NCBI GenBank assembly: GCA_019239785.1
Contig: JAFAZM010000087.1
Coordinates: 1 to 9,475, forward strand
Direction: 5' to 3'
Origin: Sphingomonadaceae bacterium
Lineage (GTDB): Bacteria; Pseudomonadota; Alphaproteobacteria; Sphingomonadales; Sphingomonadaceae
Length of the DNA stretch: 9,475 nt
Shown one piece after another: positions 1-5,914 of the stretch; the stretch's first letter is position 1; every line of letters starts with the position of its first letter. Below the pieces are notes generated by a model. It had not been told where the DNA came from. It saw only the letters and a program-made list of their open reading frames with translations, and made no database searches. Position numbers and translations under genes: made by a program.

Positions 1-2225
1 ATGCGGTGCTCGTGCTGGCCGGCGACATCAACCCCGCCGAAGGGCGCAATCTCGCCGAGCGCTATTTCGGGGACATTCCGCGCGGTCCGCAGAACCATCC
101 GGCCGAGGCGAGCGTGCCGACGCTGCCGCACCGGATCGACGAGACGATGCACGACCATATCCCGGCGACCCGGCTCTATCGCGAGTGGGTGGTCCCCGGC
201 ATCCTCGACGATTCCCAGGCGCCGCTCGACGTCGCCGCCGGCGTGCTCGGCGGCCTGGCCAGCTCGCGGCTCGACAATGCGCTGGTGCGCGGCGACCAGA
301 CCGCCGTCGCGGTTGAGGCCAACCTCCAGACCTTTCACCGGATCAGCCTCTTCCAGGTCCAGGTCGATCTGAAACCGGGCGCCGACGCCGATGCGGTGTC
401 GCGCCGGCTCGATGAGATCGTCGGCCGGTTCATCGCCGAGGGTCCGACCGCGGACGAGGTGCGGCGTTACACGACCAATGCGCTTGCCGCCCGCATCCGC
501 GGCCTGGAGCAGGTGGGCGGCTTCGGCGGCAAGGCGGTCGCGCTGGCCGAGGGCGCGCTCTACGCCAACAATGCCGATTTCTATCGTCACCAGATGCAGG
601 CGCTCGCGGCCCAGACTCCGGCGACGGTGCGTGCCGCGATGCAGCGCTGGCTGACCCGCCCCGTCTATGCGCTGCGCGTGGAGCCGGGCGAGCGCGAGCC
701 TTATGAGGAAGCGGCGAGCTCGCGGACCGGCGGTCACTTCACCAGTCTGATGCCGCGCTATTTCCGCGCACCGGCCGCGGACGAGCAGCCGCTCGCGCCG
801 AATCCGGCCGCGGCCGACGAAGCGCCCAACGGCCTTCATGCGCCGCGCAGCTTCGACGTGGATCGCTCGCACCTGCCCACGGTCGGGCAGATCGGGGACC
901 TCGACTTCCCCCGCGTCGAGCATGCTCGGCTCTCCAATGGCATCGAGGTCACCTTCGCCCGCCGGGCCGCTGTGCCGGTGGTCCGCGTCGCCTTGTCCTT
1001 CGATGCCGGCTATGCCGCGGACCGGCCCGACCGGCTCGGGCTGCAGAGCCTGATGGCCGATCTGCTCGACGAGGGTACGACCCGGCTCAACTCGGTCCAG
1101 ATCGCCGAGACGCGCGAGAGGCTGGGCGCGCAGATCACGACCGGCGCGACGCTCGATCGGACCACCGTCTCGCTCGCTGCCCTGCGCGCGAACCTCGGCC
1201 CGTCGCTCGACCTGCTGGCCGACATCGTCCGCAACCCGGCCTTCGCGCCCGGGGAGATCGAACGGCTGCGCGGGCAGCACCTCGCCACCATCGCCAGCGA
1301 GATGGCGCAGCCGCAGGCGATCGCGCTGCGCAACCTGCCGCCTTTGCTGTACGGCAGCCAGCATCCCTACGGCATCCCCTTCACCGGCTCGGGCGAGGCG
1401 CGGACGGTGCAGGCGATCACCCGCGACGACATCCTCGCCGCACATGCCGCCTGGGTGCGCCCCGACAATGCCAAGATCTTCGTGGTCGGCGACACCAGCC
1501 TGGCCGAGATCGTGCCCCTGCTCGAGGCGCGCTTCGGCCATTGGCAGGCGCCGCCGGCCGCGCGCGGGACCAAGGCGTTCAACGCCCCCATCCCCGCACC
1601 GCGCCCGCGCATCATCCTGATCGACCGGCCGCAATCGCCGCAGTCGCTGATCCTTGCCGGTGAGGTGATGAACGTCGCCGGCACCGACGATCTCGTCGCG
1701 CTGACCCAGGCCAACAGCGTGCTCGGCGGCTCCTTCCTGTCGCGGCTCAACATGGAGCTGCGGGAGCACAGGCACTGGGCCTATGGCGCCTCCGGCGCCG
1801 TCAATCGGGTCGAGCACCAGGTGCCCTATCTGGTGTTCGCGCCGGTGCAGGCCGATCACAGCGGCGATTCCATCGCCGCCGCGCGCGAGCAGCTGCAGCA
1901 GTTCCTCGGTCCGAACGGAGTCACTCCGGCCGAGCTCGAGCGGACGATCAACGGCAGCATCCGGGCTTTGCCGGGCAGCCTCGAGACCTCGCAGGCGCTG
2001 CTCACCGCGCTGCAGCAGAACGACCTCTACCGCCGGCCCGACGATTATTACCGGACGCTCGCGAGCCGCTTGCGGCGCCTCACCGCGGCCGATCTCGACG
2101 CCGCCGCCCGCCGCACGCTCGATCCGTCGAAGTTCGTCTGGGTCGTGGTCGGCGACGCGTCGCGGGTGCGCAGCCAGCTCGAGCCGCTCGGCCTGCCGAT
2201 CGAGGTGGTGCCCGCGGCGCACTGA
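1..2225 (+). CDS. M16 family (pitrilysin/insulinase-like) zinc peptidase, two-module, 5' truncated by window edge
   Basis: The frame is open from the left edge (codons in phase with base 3) to TGA at 2223-2225, giving about 740 residues. The GTG at base 6 is internal, not a start. The protein begins at the end of the first M16 catalytic domain (LVLAGDINP, then ERYFGDIP), continues into an M16_C domain (about residues 45-230), and after a Pro/Ala/Glu-rich linker has a second M16 unit (about 300-515) and second M16_C (about 530-735). The usual size of such two-module bacterial proteins is about 930-970 residues, so roughly 200 are missing upstream. They should include the export signal and the HxxEH zinc motif. 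The second module has no HxxEH: the matching stretch reads LQSLMADLLDEGT, so it is the non-catalytic half, as normal for the family. An R...Y pair (LREHRHWAYG) that helps bind substrate is kept near residue 584. Expected role: periplasmic or membrane-associated peptide degradation. Family is firm; substrate is unknown. Confidence 0.93.
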   Translation, partial: AVLVLAGDINPAEGRNLAERYFGDIPRGPQNHPAEASVPTLPHRIDETMHDHIPATRLYREWVVPGILDDSQAPLDVAAGVLGGLASSRLDNALVRGDQTAVAVEANLQTFHRISLFQVQVDLKPGADADAVSRRLDEIVGRFIAEGPTADEVRRYTTNALAARIRGLEQVGGFGGKAVALAEGALYANNADFYRHQMQALAAQTPATVRAAMQRWLTRPVYALRVEPGEREPYEEAASSRTGGHFTSLMPRYFRAPAADEQPLAPNPAAADEAPNGLHAPRSFDVDRSHLPTVGQIGDLDFPRVEHARLSNGIEVTFARRAAVPVVRVALSFDAGYAADRPDRLGLQSLMADLLDEGTTRLNSVQIAETRERLGAQITTGATLDRTTVSLAALRANLGPSLDLLADIVRNPAFAPGEIERLRGQHLATIASEMAQPQAIALRNLPPLLYGSQHPYGIPFTGSGEARTVQAITRDDILAAHAAWVRPDNAKIFVVGDTSLAEIVPLLEARFGHWQAPPAARGTKAFNAPIPAPRPRIILIDRPQSPQSLILAGEVMNVAGTDDLVALTQANSVLGGSFLSRLNMELREHRHWAYGASGAVNRVEHQVPYLVFAPVQADHSGDSIAAAREQLQQFLGPNGVTPAELERTINGSIRALPGSLETSQALLTALQQNDLYRRPDDYYRTLASRLRRLTAADLDAAARRTLDPSKFVWVVVGDASRVRSQLEPLGLPIEVVPAAH

Positions 2226-2244
2226 GCCGGACGAAAGCCTTAAG

Positions 2245-2280
2245 GCGCGCCGCGGGCCGGTCCCGCGGCGCGCTTTTTTT
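2245..2280 (+). terminator. Strong Rho-independent terminator of the M16 gene
   Basis: A perfect 12-bp GC stem (2245-2256 with 2262-2273) closes a 5-nt loop (CCGGT) and is followed directly by seven T residues (2274-2280). It starts 20 bases after the M16 stop codon. The T run is on the + strand only, so it terminates rightward transcription and shields the convergent purK gene from read-through. It does not serve as a minus-strand terminator. Confidence 0.93.
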
Positions 2281-2291
2281 CGATGCGAACT

Positions 2292-2310
2292 CCTCCCCTG
2301 AAAGGGGAGG
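2292..2310. repeat. Short palindromic repeat, CCTCCCC/GGGGAGG hairpin, copy 1
   Basis: An 8-bp perfect stem (2292-2299 with 2303-2310) closes a GAA loop. It lies between the M16 terminator and the purK stop codon, at a convergent gene junction. A second copy lies at 8808-8826. No T run follows on either strand, so it is not a standard intrinsic terminator, though it could block 3' exonuclease on the purK message. Similar GGGGAGG-type palindromes are, to my knowledge, common between genes in sphingomonads and caulobacters. Confidence 0.75.
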
Positions 2311-2329
2311 GGGAGGAACTGGAGCTGGC

Positions 2330-3397
2330 TCAGTCGAGCAGCCGCGTCACATGCCCCATCTTGCGTCCTGGGCGGGCTTCGCCCTTGCCGTAGAGGTGCA
2401 GATGCGCGGCGGGGTCGGCGAGGATCTCGCGCCAGCTTTCGGATTCGTCGCCGACCAGGTTGGCCATCTCGACCCGCGGCGCTCTGAGGTCGGTCGCGCC
2501 GAGCGGCAGGCGGCAGATCGCGCGGACGTGATTCTCGAATTGCGAGGTCAACGCGCCCTCGATCGTCCAGTGGCCGCTATTGTGCACCCGCGGGGCCATC
2601 TCGTTGAAGATCGCGCCGTCCGCGGTCGCGAAGAACTCCATCGCAAGCACGCCGACATAGTCGAGCGCGTCGGCGACGCGGCGGGCGAGCGCCTCGCCCT
2701 CGGCGATCGCGGCGGCGAGCCCCGGTCCTCCCGGCACGCTCGACGCGACCAGGATGCCGCCGTCATGGCGGTTGCGCGGCGACGGCCAGATCGCCGTCTC
2801 GCCTTCCGCATTGCGGCAGAGCAGGATCGAGAATTCGGCGTCGAAGCGCACCAGGCCTTCGAGCACGCAGGGCGCGCCGCGCACCGCGTCCCAGGCAGCG
2901 GCGCCTTCGCCGGCCGCCTCGATCCGGACCTGACCCTTGCCGTCATAGCCGAAGCGCCGCGTCTTCAGGATCGCCGGCGTGCCGATCGCCGCCAGCGCGG
3001 CATCGAGCCCCGCCGGATCGTCCACCGCCGCGAACGGCGCCGGCCGGCCCCCATGACGCTGGATGAACTGCTTCTCCTCGAGCCGGTCCTGCGCGGTCGC
3101 GAGCGCCTCGACCGGCGGGTAAAGCGGCACCAGCTCGGCGACCGCGGCGAGCGGCGCGGTCGCGATATTCTCGAACTCGTAGGTGGCGACGTCGATCTCG
3201 GCGGCGAAGCGGGTGAGCGCGCCCTCGTCGTCGAACGCGCCCTCGGTGAAGCGGGCGGCGACCTCGGCGGCGACGCAATTCGGATCGGGCGCGTAGATGT
3301 GGCAGCGATAGCCGAGCTGCGCCGCCGCCATCGCAAGCATCCGGCCGTGCTGGACGCCGCCGACGATGCCGATCGTGGAGCCGGGCGGGATCGTCAT
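2330..3397 (-). CDS. purK: N5-carboxyaminoimidazole ribonucleotide synthetase (PurK), ATP-grasp
   Basis: The product has 355 residues, the usual PurK size. It uses ATP and bicarbonate to carboxylate AIR to N5-CAIR in cytosolic purine synthesis, handing the product to PurE. Visible landmarks: the N-terminal Rossmann-like GIVGG...GRM loop (10-20), DVATYEFEN (69-77), the ATP-grasp glycine loop FGYDGKGQ (149-156), the metal and substrate region NEMAPRVHNSGHWT (265-278) with TSQFENH (284-290), and the C-terminal YGKGEARPGRKMGHVT (336-351). The start is ATG at 3397-3395, which gives the usual N-terminus; longer readings of this frame run back through purE and are spurious. It lies 10 bases after the purE stop with no clear Shine-Dalgarno, so translation is probably coupled to purE. 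Odd: the usual GGGQLGRM loop reads GGVQHGRM here. Confidence 0.96.
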   Translation of the reverse strand: MTIPPGSTIGIVGGVQHGRMLAMAAAQLGYRCHIYAPDPNCVAAEVAARFTEGAFDDEGALTRFAAEIDVATYEFENIATAPLAAVAELVPLYPPVEALATAQDRLEEKQFIQRHGGRPAPFAAVDDPAGLDAALAAIGTPAILKTRRFGYDGKGQVRIEAAGEGAAAWDAVRGAPCVLEGLVRFDAEFSILLCRNAEGETAIWPSPRNRHDGGILVASSVPGGPGLAAAIAEGEALARRVADALDYVGVLAMEFFATADGAIFNEMAPRVHNSGHWTIEGALTSQFENHVRAICRLPLGATDLRAPRVEMANLVGDESESWREILADPAAHLHLYGKGEARPGRKMGHVTRLLD

Positions 3398-3407
3398 TCG
3401 GCCGGGA

Positions 3408-3896
3408 TCATTCCGGCTGCTCGGCGACGCCGTCGGTCTGCGCCTGGCGCCAGGCCTGCAGCCGCCCGGCGAGCGCATCGTCGCTCGTCGCCAGGATCGC
3501 GGCGGCGAGCAGGCCGGCATTGGTCGCCCCGGCCTTGCCGATCGCAAGCGTGCCGACCGGTATGCCGGCCGGCATCTGGGCGATCGAGAGCAGGCTGTCG
3601 AGGCCCTGCAAGGTCCTGCTCTCCACCGGCACGCCGAGCACCGGCAGGTGCGTCATCGAGGCGGCCATGCCGGGCAGATGCGCGGCGCCGCCGGCGCCGG
3701 CGATCACCACCCTGAGGCCGCGGCCCGCCGCGCCCTTCGCATAAGCGTAGAGCCGGTCCGGCGTCCGGTGTGCGGAGACCACGCGCTGCTCGTAGGGCAC
3801 GCCCAGCGCATCGAGCGTCTCGGCGGCGTGGCGCATCGTCTCCCAATCGGAGCGGCTGCCCATGATGATCCCGACGAGCGGCGCTTGGTCCGGCAT
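3408..3896 (-). CDS. purE: N5-carboxyaminoimidazole ribonucleotide mutase (PurE, class I)
   Basis: The product has 162 residues, typical of class I PurE. It converts N5-CAIR to CAIR and works directly after PurK in purine synthesis; family members form cytosolic octamers. Signatures: GSRSDWE (13-19), SAHRTPDR (41-48) with the active-site His43, and the glycine-rich GAGGAAHLPGM (67-77), followed by PVLGVPV and the MPAGIPVGT stretch (108-116). The SAHRTP form and the separate purK gene next door fit the class I mutase rather than the class II AIR carboxylase of animals. ATG at 3896-3894 gives the usual start; there is no strong Shine-Dalgarno (a GGGG lies a little too far upstream). It is first in a purE-purK operon and divergent from the GGDEF gene across 145 bases. 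Confidence 0.97.
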   Translation of the reverse strand: MPDQAPLVGIIMGSRSDWETMRHAAETLDALGVPYEQRVVSAHRTPDRLYAYAKGAAGRGLRVVIAGAGGAAHLPGMAASMTHLPVLGVPVESRTLQGLDSLLSIAQMPAGIPVGTLAIGKAGATNAGLLAAAILATSDDALAGRLQAWRQAQTDGVAEQPE

Positions 3897-3952
3897 GGCG
3901 GGTGCTTACCCCGCGGGTGCGCCGCAACGCAATCGCCGCCAGCCTTTGTGCC

Positions 3953-3998
3953 GCATCGCTTTTCCGGAAAAACCGGCGCCCACTTTTCCGCGCGATGC
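3953..3998. repeat. Dispersed alphaproteobacterial palindromic element in the purE/GGDEF divergent gap
   Basis: An outer 7-bp inverted repeat (GCATCGC 3953-3959, GCGATGC 3992-3998) encloses a perfect 12-bp palindrome TTTTCCGGAAAA (3960-3971), a CCGG-AAAAA-CCGG hairpin and the motif CCCACTTTTCCG. From memory this layout matches an abundant intergenic element of Rhizobiales and related alphaproteobacteria (CCGGAAAA...ACCGG...CCCACTTTTCCG). It fills much of the gap that must hold both the purE and the GGDEF gene promoters. Confidence 0.6.
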
Positions 3999-4012
3999 TT
4001 CTAAGCACGATG

Positions 4013-4041
4013 TTAACCTTCGCCCTCTAATTTCGCTTTTC
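4013..4041 (+). promoter_or_regulatory. Candidate control region of the GGDEF gene: CtrA-like half-site and -10-like TCTAAT close to the start codon
   Basis: TTAACCTT (4013-4020) matches the TTAACCAT half-site of the cell-cycle regulator CtrA at seven of eight bases. TCTAAT (4026-4031) matches a TATAAT -10 box at five of six and ends only 10 bases before the ATG at 4042. No -35-like hexamer is at the right distance and there is no Shine-Dalgarno before the ATG. If the -10 is real, the message would be nearly leaderless and the CtrA-like site would sit between -10 and -35, a position better suited to repression. Suggestive only. Confidence 0.25.
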
Positions 4042-4650
4042 ATGACACGCCGGACGGACACTCCCGCGAAACCCGAAGCGCAGGACCAGGGCGCCCGCGA
4101 GGCGCTGTCCCGGCTGACCGACGAGAATGCCCTGCTCCGCGCAGCCCTCGCCGAGGCCCGAGCCCGGCTTGGCGAAGCCGAGGAGAGCGGCGGCCAGGAC
4201 GCGCTCACCGCGCTCCAGGATCCGCGCCGTTTCCGCGGCGAGCTCGAGCGGGTGGTGAGCCAGGCGGCGCGCCACGGCACGCCCGCCGCTTTGATCTCGG
4301 TCGATCTCCAGGACCTGAAGGCGATAAACGAAGGCCATGGCCGGATCGCAGGCGACGCCGCCTTGCGTCAGGTCGCCCGCCTGCTGAAGAGCCTGATCCG
4401 CGCCAGCGATGTCGCCGCGCGCAATGGCGGCGGCGCCTTCTCGCTGCTGCTCGACCATCTCGACGCCGATTCGGCGCTCGACACCGCCGAGCGGATCGCG
4501 CGCTGCATCGCCGCCCATCCGCTCGATATCGGCCATGCGATGGTGAAGCTCCAGGTCACGGTGAGCGTCGCCACGATCATGCCCGGCGACAGCGTCGAGG
4601 AGGTCCTCCGCCGCGCCGCCCGCAACCGCGAGCGCGTCAAGGAGTTCTGA
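4042..4650 (+). CDS. Degenerate GGDEF-domain protein with intact c-di-GMP inhibitory-site motif
   Basis: The product has 202 residues, with no signal peptide or membrane segment, so it is probably cytosolic. Residues about 17-48 are leucine- and alanine-rich with heptad spacing (LSRLTDENALLRAAL), a likely coiled coil for dimerisation. Residues about 58-202 are a GGDEF domain: PRRFRGELE, ALISVDLQDLKAINEGHG (83-100), AGDAALRQVARLL, and the signature turn. The signature is GGGAF (129-133) instead of GGDEF/GGEEF, so the catalytic acidic residue is gone. The DxDxFK metal site is also altered (DLQDLK), and GHxxGD reads GRIAGD. RASD (120-123) is an RxxD inhibitory site with exactly the five-residue spacing to the signature seen in PleD. 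I infer a non-catalytic c-di-GMP receptor. The start is the only ATG before the coiled coil; longer readings of the frame would cover the intergenic repeat. No ribosome binding site is visible. The gene is divergent from purE and convergent with gpmA. Confidence 0.88.
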   Translation: MTRRTDTPAKPEAQDQGAREALSRLTDENALLRAALAEARARLGEAEESGGQDALTALQDPRRFRGELERVVSQAARHGTPAALISVDLQDLKAINEGHGRIAGDAALRQVARLLKSLIRASDVAARNGGGAFSLLLDHLDADSALDTAERIARCIAAHPLDIGHAMVKLQVTVSVATIMPGDSVEEVLRRAARNRERVKEF

Positions 4651-4664
4651 CGCGCCCGACAGGC

Positions 4665-4690
4665 CGTCACCCCCGCGAAAGCGGGGGTCC
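4665..4690. repeat. CGTCA-type palindromic hairpin at the GGDEF/gpmA convergent junction
   Basis: An 8-bp perfect stem (4669-4676 with 4681-4688) closes a GAAA tetraloop, flanked by CGTC on the left and CC on the right. It lies 14 bases after the GGDEF stop and about 20 bases before the gpmA stop. There is no adjacent T run, so as a terminator it would be weak, but the hairpin is symmetric and could work on both convergent messages. It shares the CGTCA-CCC...GGG-TCC frame with the left arm of the larger element at 9245-9331. Confidence 0.7.
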
Positions 4691-4710
4691 CGCTTCTTCT
4701 TCAGCGCCCC

Positions 4711-5397
4711 TCAGCGTTCGTGCAGATAATAACGGTCGATCGGCCGCAGCGCGTCGTCCAGCTCATAGACGATCGGCTTGCCGGTCGGGATCTCCAACCC
4801 GGTGATCTCCTCGTCGGGGATCACGGAGAGGTGCTTGACCAGGGCCCGCAGCGAATTGCCGTGGGCAGCGATCAGGACGCGTTGCCCCTCGCGCAAGGCC
4901 GGGGCGATCCTTTCCTCCCAATAAGGCAGGACGCGCGCGATCGTGTCCTTGAGGCTCTCCCGGGCCGGGATCGGGATGCCCGCATAGCGGCGGTCCCCGG
5001 CCAGGTCGTAGGGCCCGCCTGGCTCCAGCGGCGGCGGCGGGGTGTCGAACGAGCGGCGCCAGATATGCACCTGTTCGTCGCCATGCTTCGCCGCGGTCTC
5101 GGCCTTGTTGAGGCCGGTGAGGCCGCCATAATGGCGCTCGTTCAGCCGCCAATGCTTCTCCTCTGGCAGCCAGAGCCGGCCCATCGCCCGAAGCGCGATG
5201 TGCAGGGTCCGGATCGCCCGGGTCTGCACGCTGGTGAAGGCCAGGTCGAAATCCAGGCCCCTCGCCGCGAGCAATTCGCCCGCCGCCTTCGCCTCCGCCT
5301 CCCCCTGCGGCGTCAGGTCGACGTCCCACCAGCCGGTGAAGCGGTTCTCGAGATTCCAGGCCGACTGGCCGTGACGGATCAGGACGAGCGTTGGCAA
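4711..5397 (-). CDS. gpmA: 2,3-bisphosphoglycerate-dependent phosphoglycerate mutase
   Basis: The product has 228 residues, the compact bacterial dPGM size. It interconverts 3- and 2-phosphoglycerate in lower glycolysis, gluconeogenesis and the end of the Entner-Doudoroff route, in the cytosol. Signatures: LIRHGQSAWN (6-15) with phosphohistidine His9, NRFTGWWDVDLTPQGEAEA (18-36), FTSVQTRAIRTL (54-65), LNERHYGGLTGLNK (85-98) with acid/base Glu87, and AAHGNSLRALVKHL (177-190) with His179. Translation starts at TTG (5397-5395): it gives the standard MPxLVLIRHG N-terminus and has a good GGAGG seven bases upstream. It follows the GNAT gene on the same strand after 58 bases, so it may be the last gene of the lipoprotein/M14/GNAT unit or have its own promoter in that gap. 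Confidence 0.97.
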   Translation of the reverse strand: MPTLVLIRHGQSAWNLENRFTGWWDVDLTPQGEAEAKAAGELLAARGLDFDLAFTSVQTRAIRTLHIALRAMGRLWLPEEKHWRLNERHYGGLTGLNKAETAAKHGDEQVHIWRRSFDTPPPPLEPGGPYDLAGDRRYAGIPIPARESLKDTIARVLPYWEERIAPALREGQRVLIAAHGNSLRALVKHLSVIPDEEITGLEIPTGKPIVYELDDALRPIDRYYLHER

Positions 5398-5403
5398 GGT
5401 TTG

Positions 5404-5443
5404 GCCTCCGGTTCACCCTTCTCCGCGCCCGAGAGAGGGAGGC
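5404..5443 (-). promoter_or_regulatory. gpmA ribosome binding site with an upstream complementary CCTCC segment
   Basis: Read on the minus strand, GGAGG (5409-5405) lies seven bases before the TTG start and decides that start. An upstream GCCTCC (5443-5438) is the exact reverse complement of GGAGGC (5409-5404), 28 bases apart, so the leader could fold and hide the ribosome binding site. The site itself is clear. A regulatory role for the pairing is a guess, because a 6-bp match can arise by chance in GC-rich DNA. Confidence 0.6.
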
Positions 5444-5455
5444 TTGTCGCCTAGC

Positions 5456-5914
5456 CTAAAGCGTCAGCGACATGAAGCGGCTGAACGGGTCGTCGGCGGG
5501 ATAATCGCCGAAGGCGGCGCAATCGGCGAAGCCGAAGCGCCGGTACAAGGCGTGGGCCGGCGCGAAGGCGTGGCCCGATCCAGTCTCCAGGCCGATCTTC
5601 CGATAACCCAGCTCACGCGCGACCCCGAGGAGATGAGCGAGCAGGGCCGAGGCGACGCCCCGGCGCAGCTGGCCCGGCGCGGTCCGCATCGACTTGATCT
5701 CGGCCTCGCCGTCGCCGAGCGCCTTCAGCGCCGCGCAGCCGAGCAATTCGTCACCTTCCCAGGCCGCCCAGAAGCTGACCTCCGGCGCGGCGAGCCCGGC
5801 AAGATTGAGCGCATGCACGCTCGCCGCCGGCGAATGCTGCGCCATGCCGTCGAGGTGCAGGCGCAGCAATGCGGCGACCGCCGGATGATCCAGCCCGCCG
5901 GAGCGTATCTCCAT
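5456..5914 (-). CDS. GNAT family N-acetyltransferase
   Basis: The product has 152 residues, one GNAT domain, with no signal peptide. Strand/helix order fits the fold: FWAAWEGDELLGCAALK (48-64), EIKSMRTAP (72-80), then the acetyl-CoA pyrophosphate loop LRRGVASALL (83-92, the Q/RxxGxG/A motif), GYRKIGLETG (103-112), and the motif B end ALYRRFGF (122-129). The family transfers acetyl from acetyl-CoA to an amine; the acceptor cannot be told from sequence. The conserved-looking LETGSG and FAPAHALYRRFGF stretches fit the small-molecule GNAT group rather than ribosomal-protein acetylases. The ATG overlaps the carboxypeptidase stop by one base (TGATG), so translation is very likely coupled to it. Ends in TAG. 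Confidence 0.9.
   Translation of the reverse strand: MEIRSGGLDHPAVAALLRLHLDGMAQHSPAASVHALNLAGLAAPEVSFWAAWEGDELLGCAALKALGDGEAEIKSMRTAPGQLRRGVASALLAHLLGVARELGYRKIGLETGSGHAFAPAHALYRRFGFADCAAFGDYPADDPFSRFMSLTL

Noticed and set aside
2351..3715. Plus-strand open frame of 454 codons opposite purK and purE
   Set aside because: It is antisense to two certain genes, very rich in Arg, Ala and Gly with no recognisable domain: a shadow frame.
3862..4041. Longer N-terminus for the GGDEF protein starting inside purE
   Set aside because: The extra 60 residues translate the purE start and the intergenic palindromic repeat, with no domain; the ATG at 4042 directly precedes the coiled coil.
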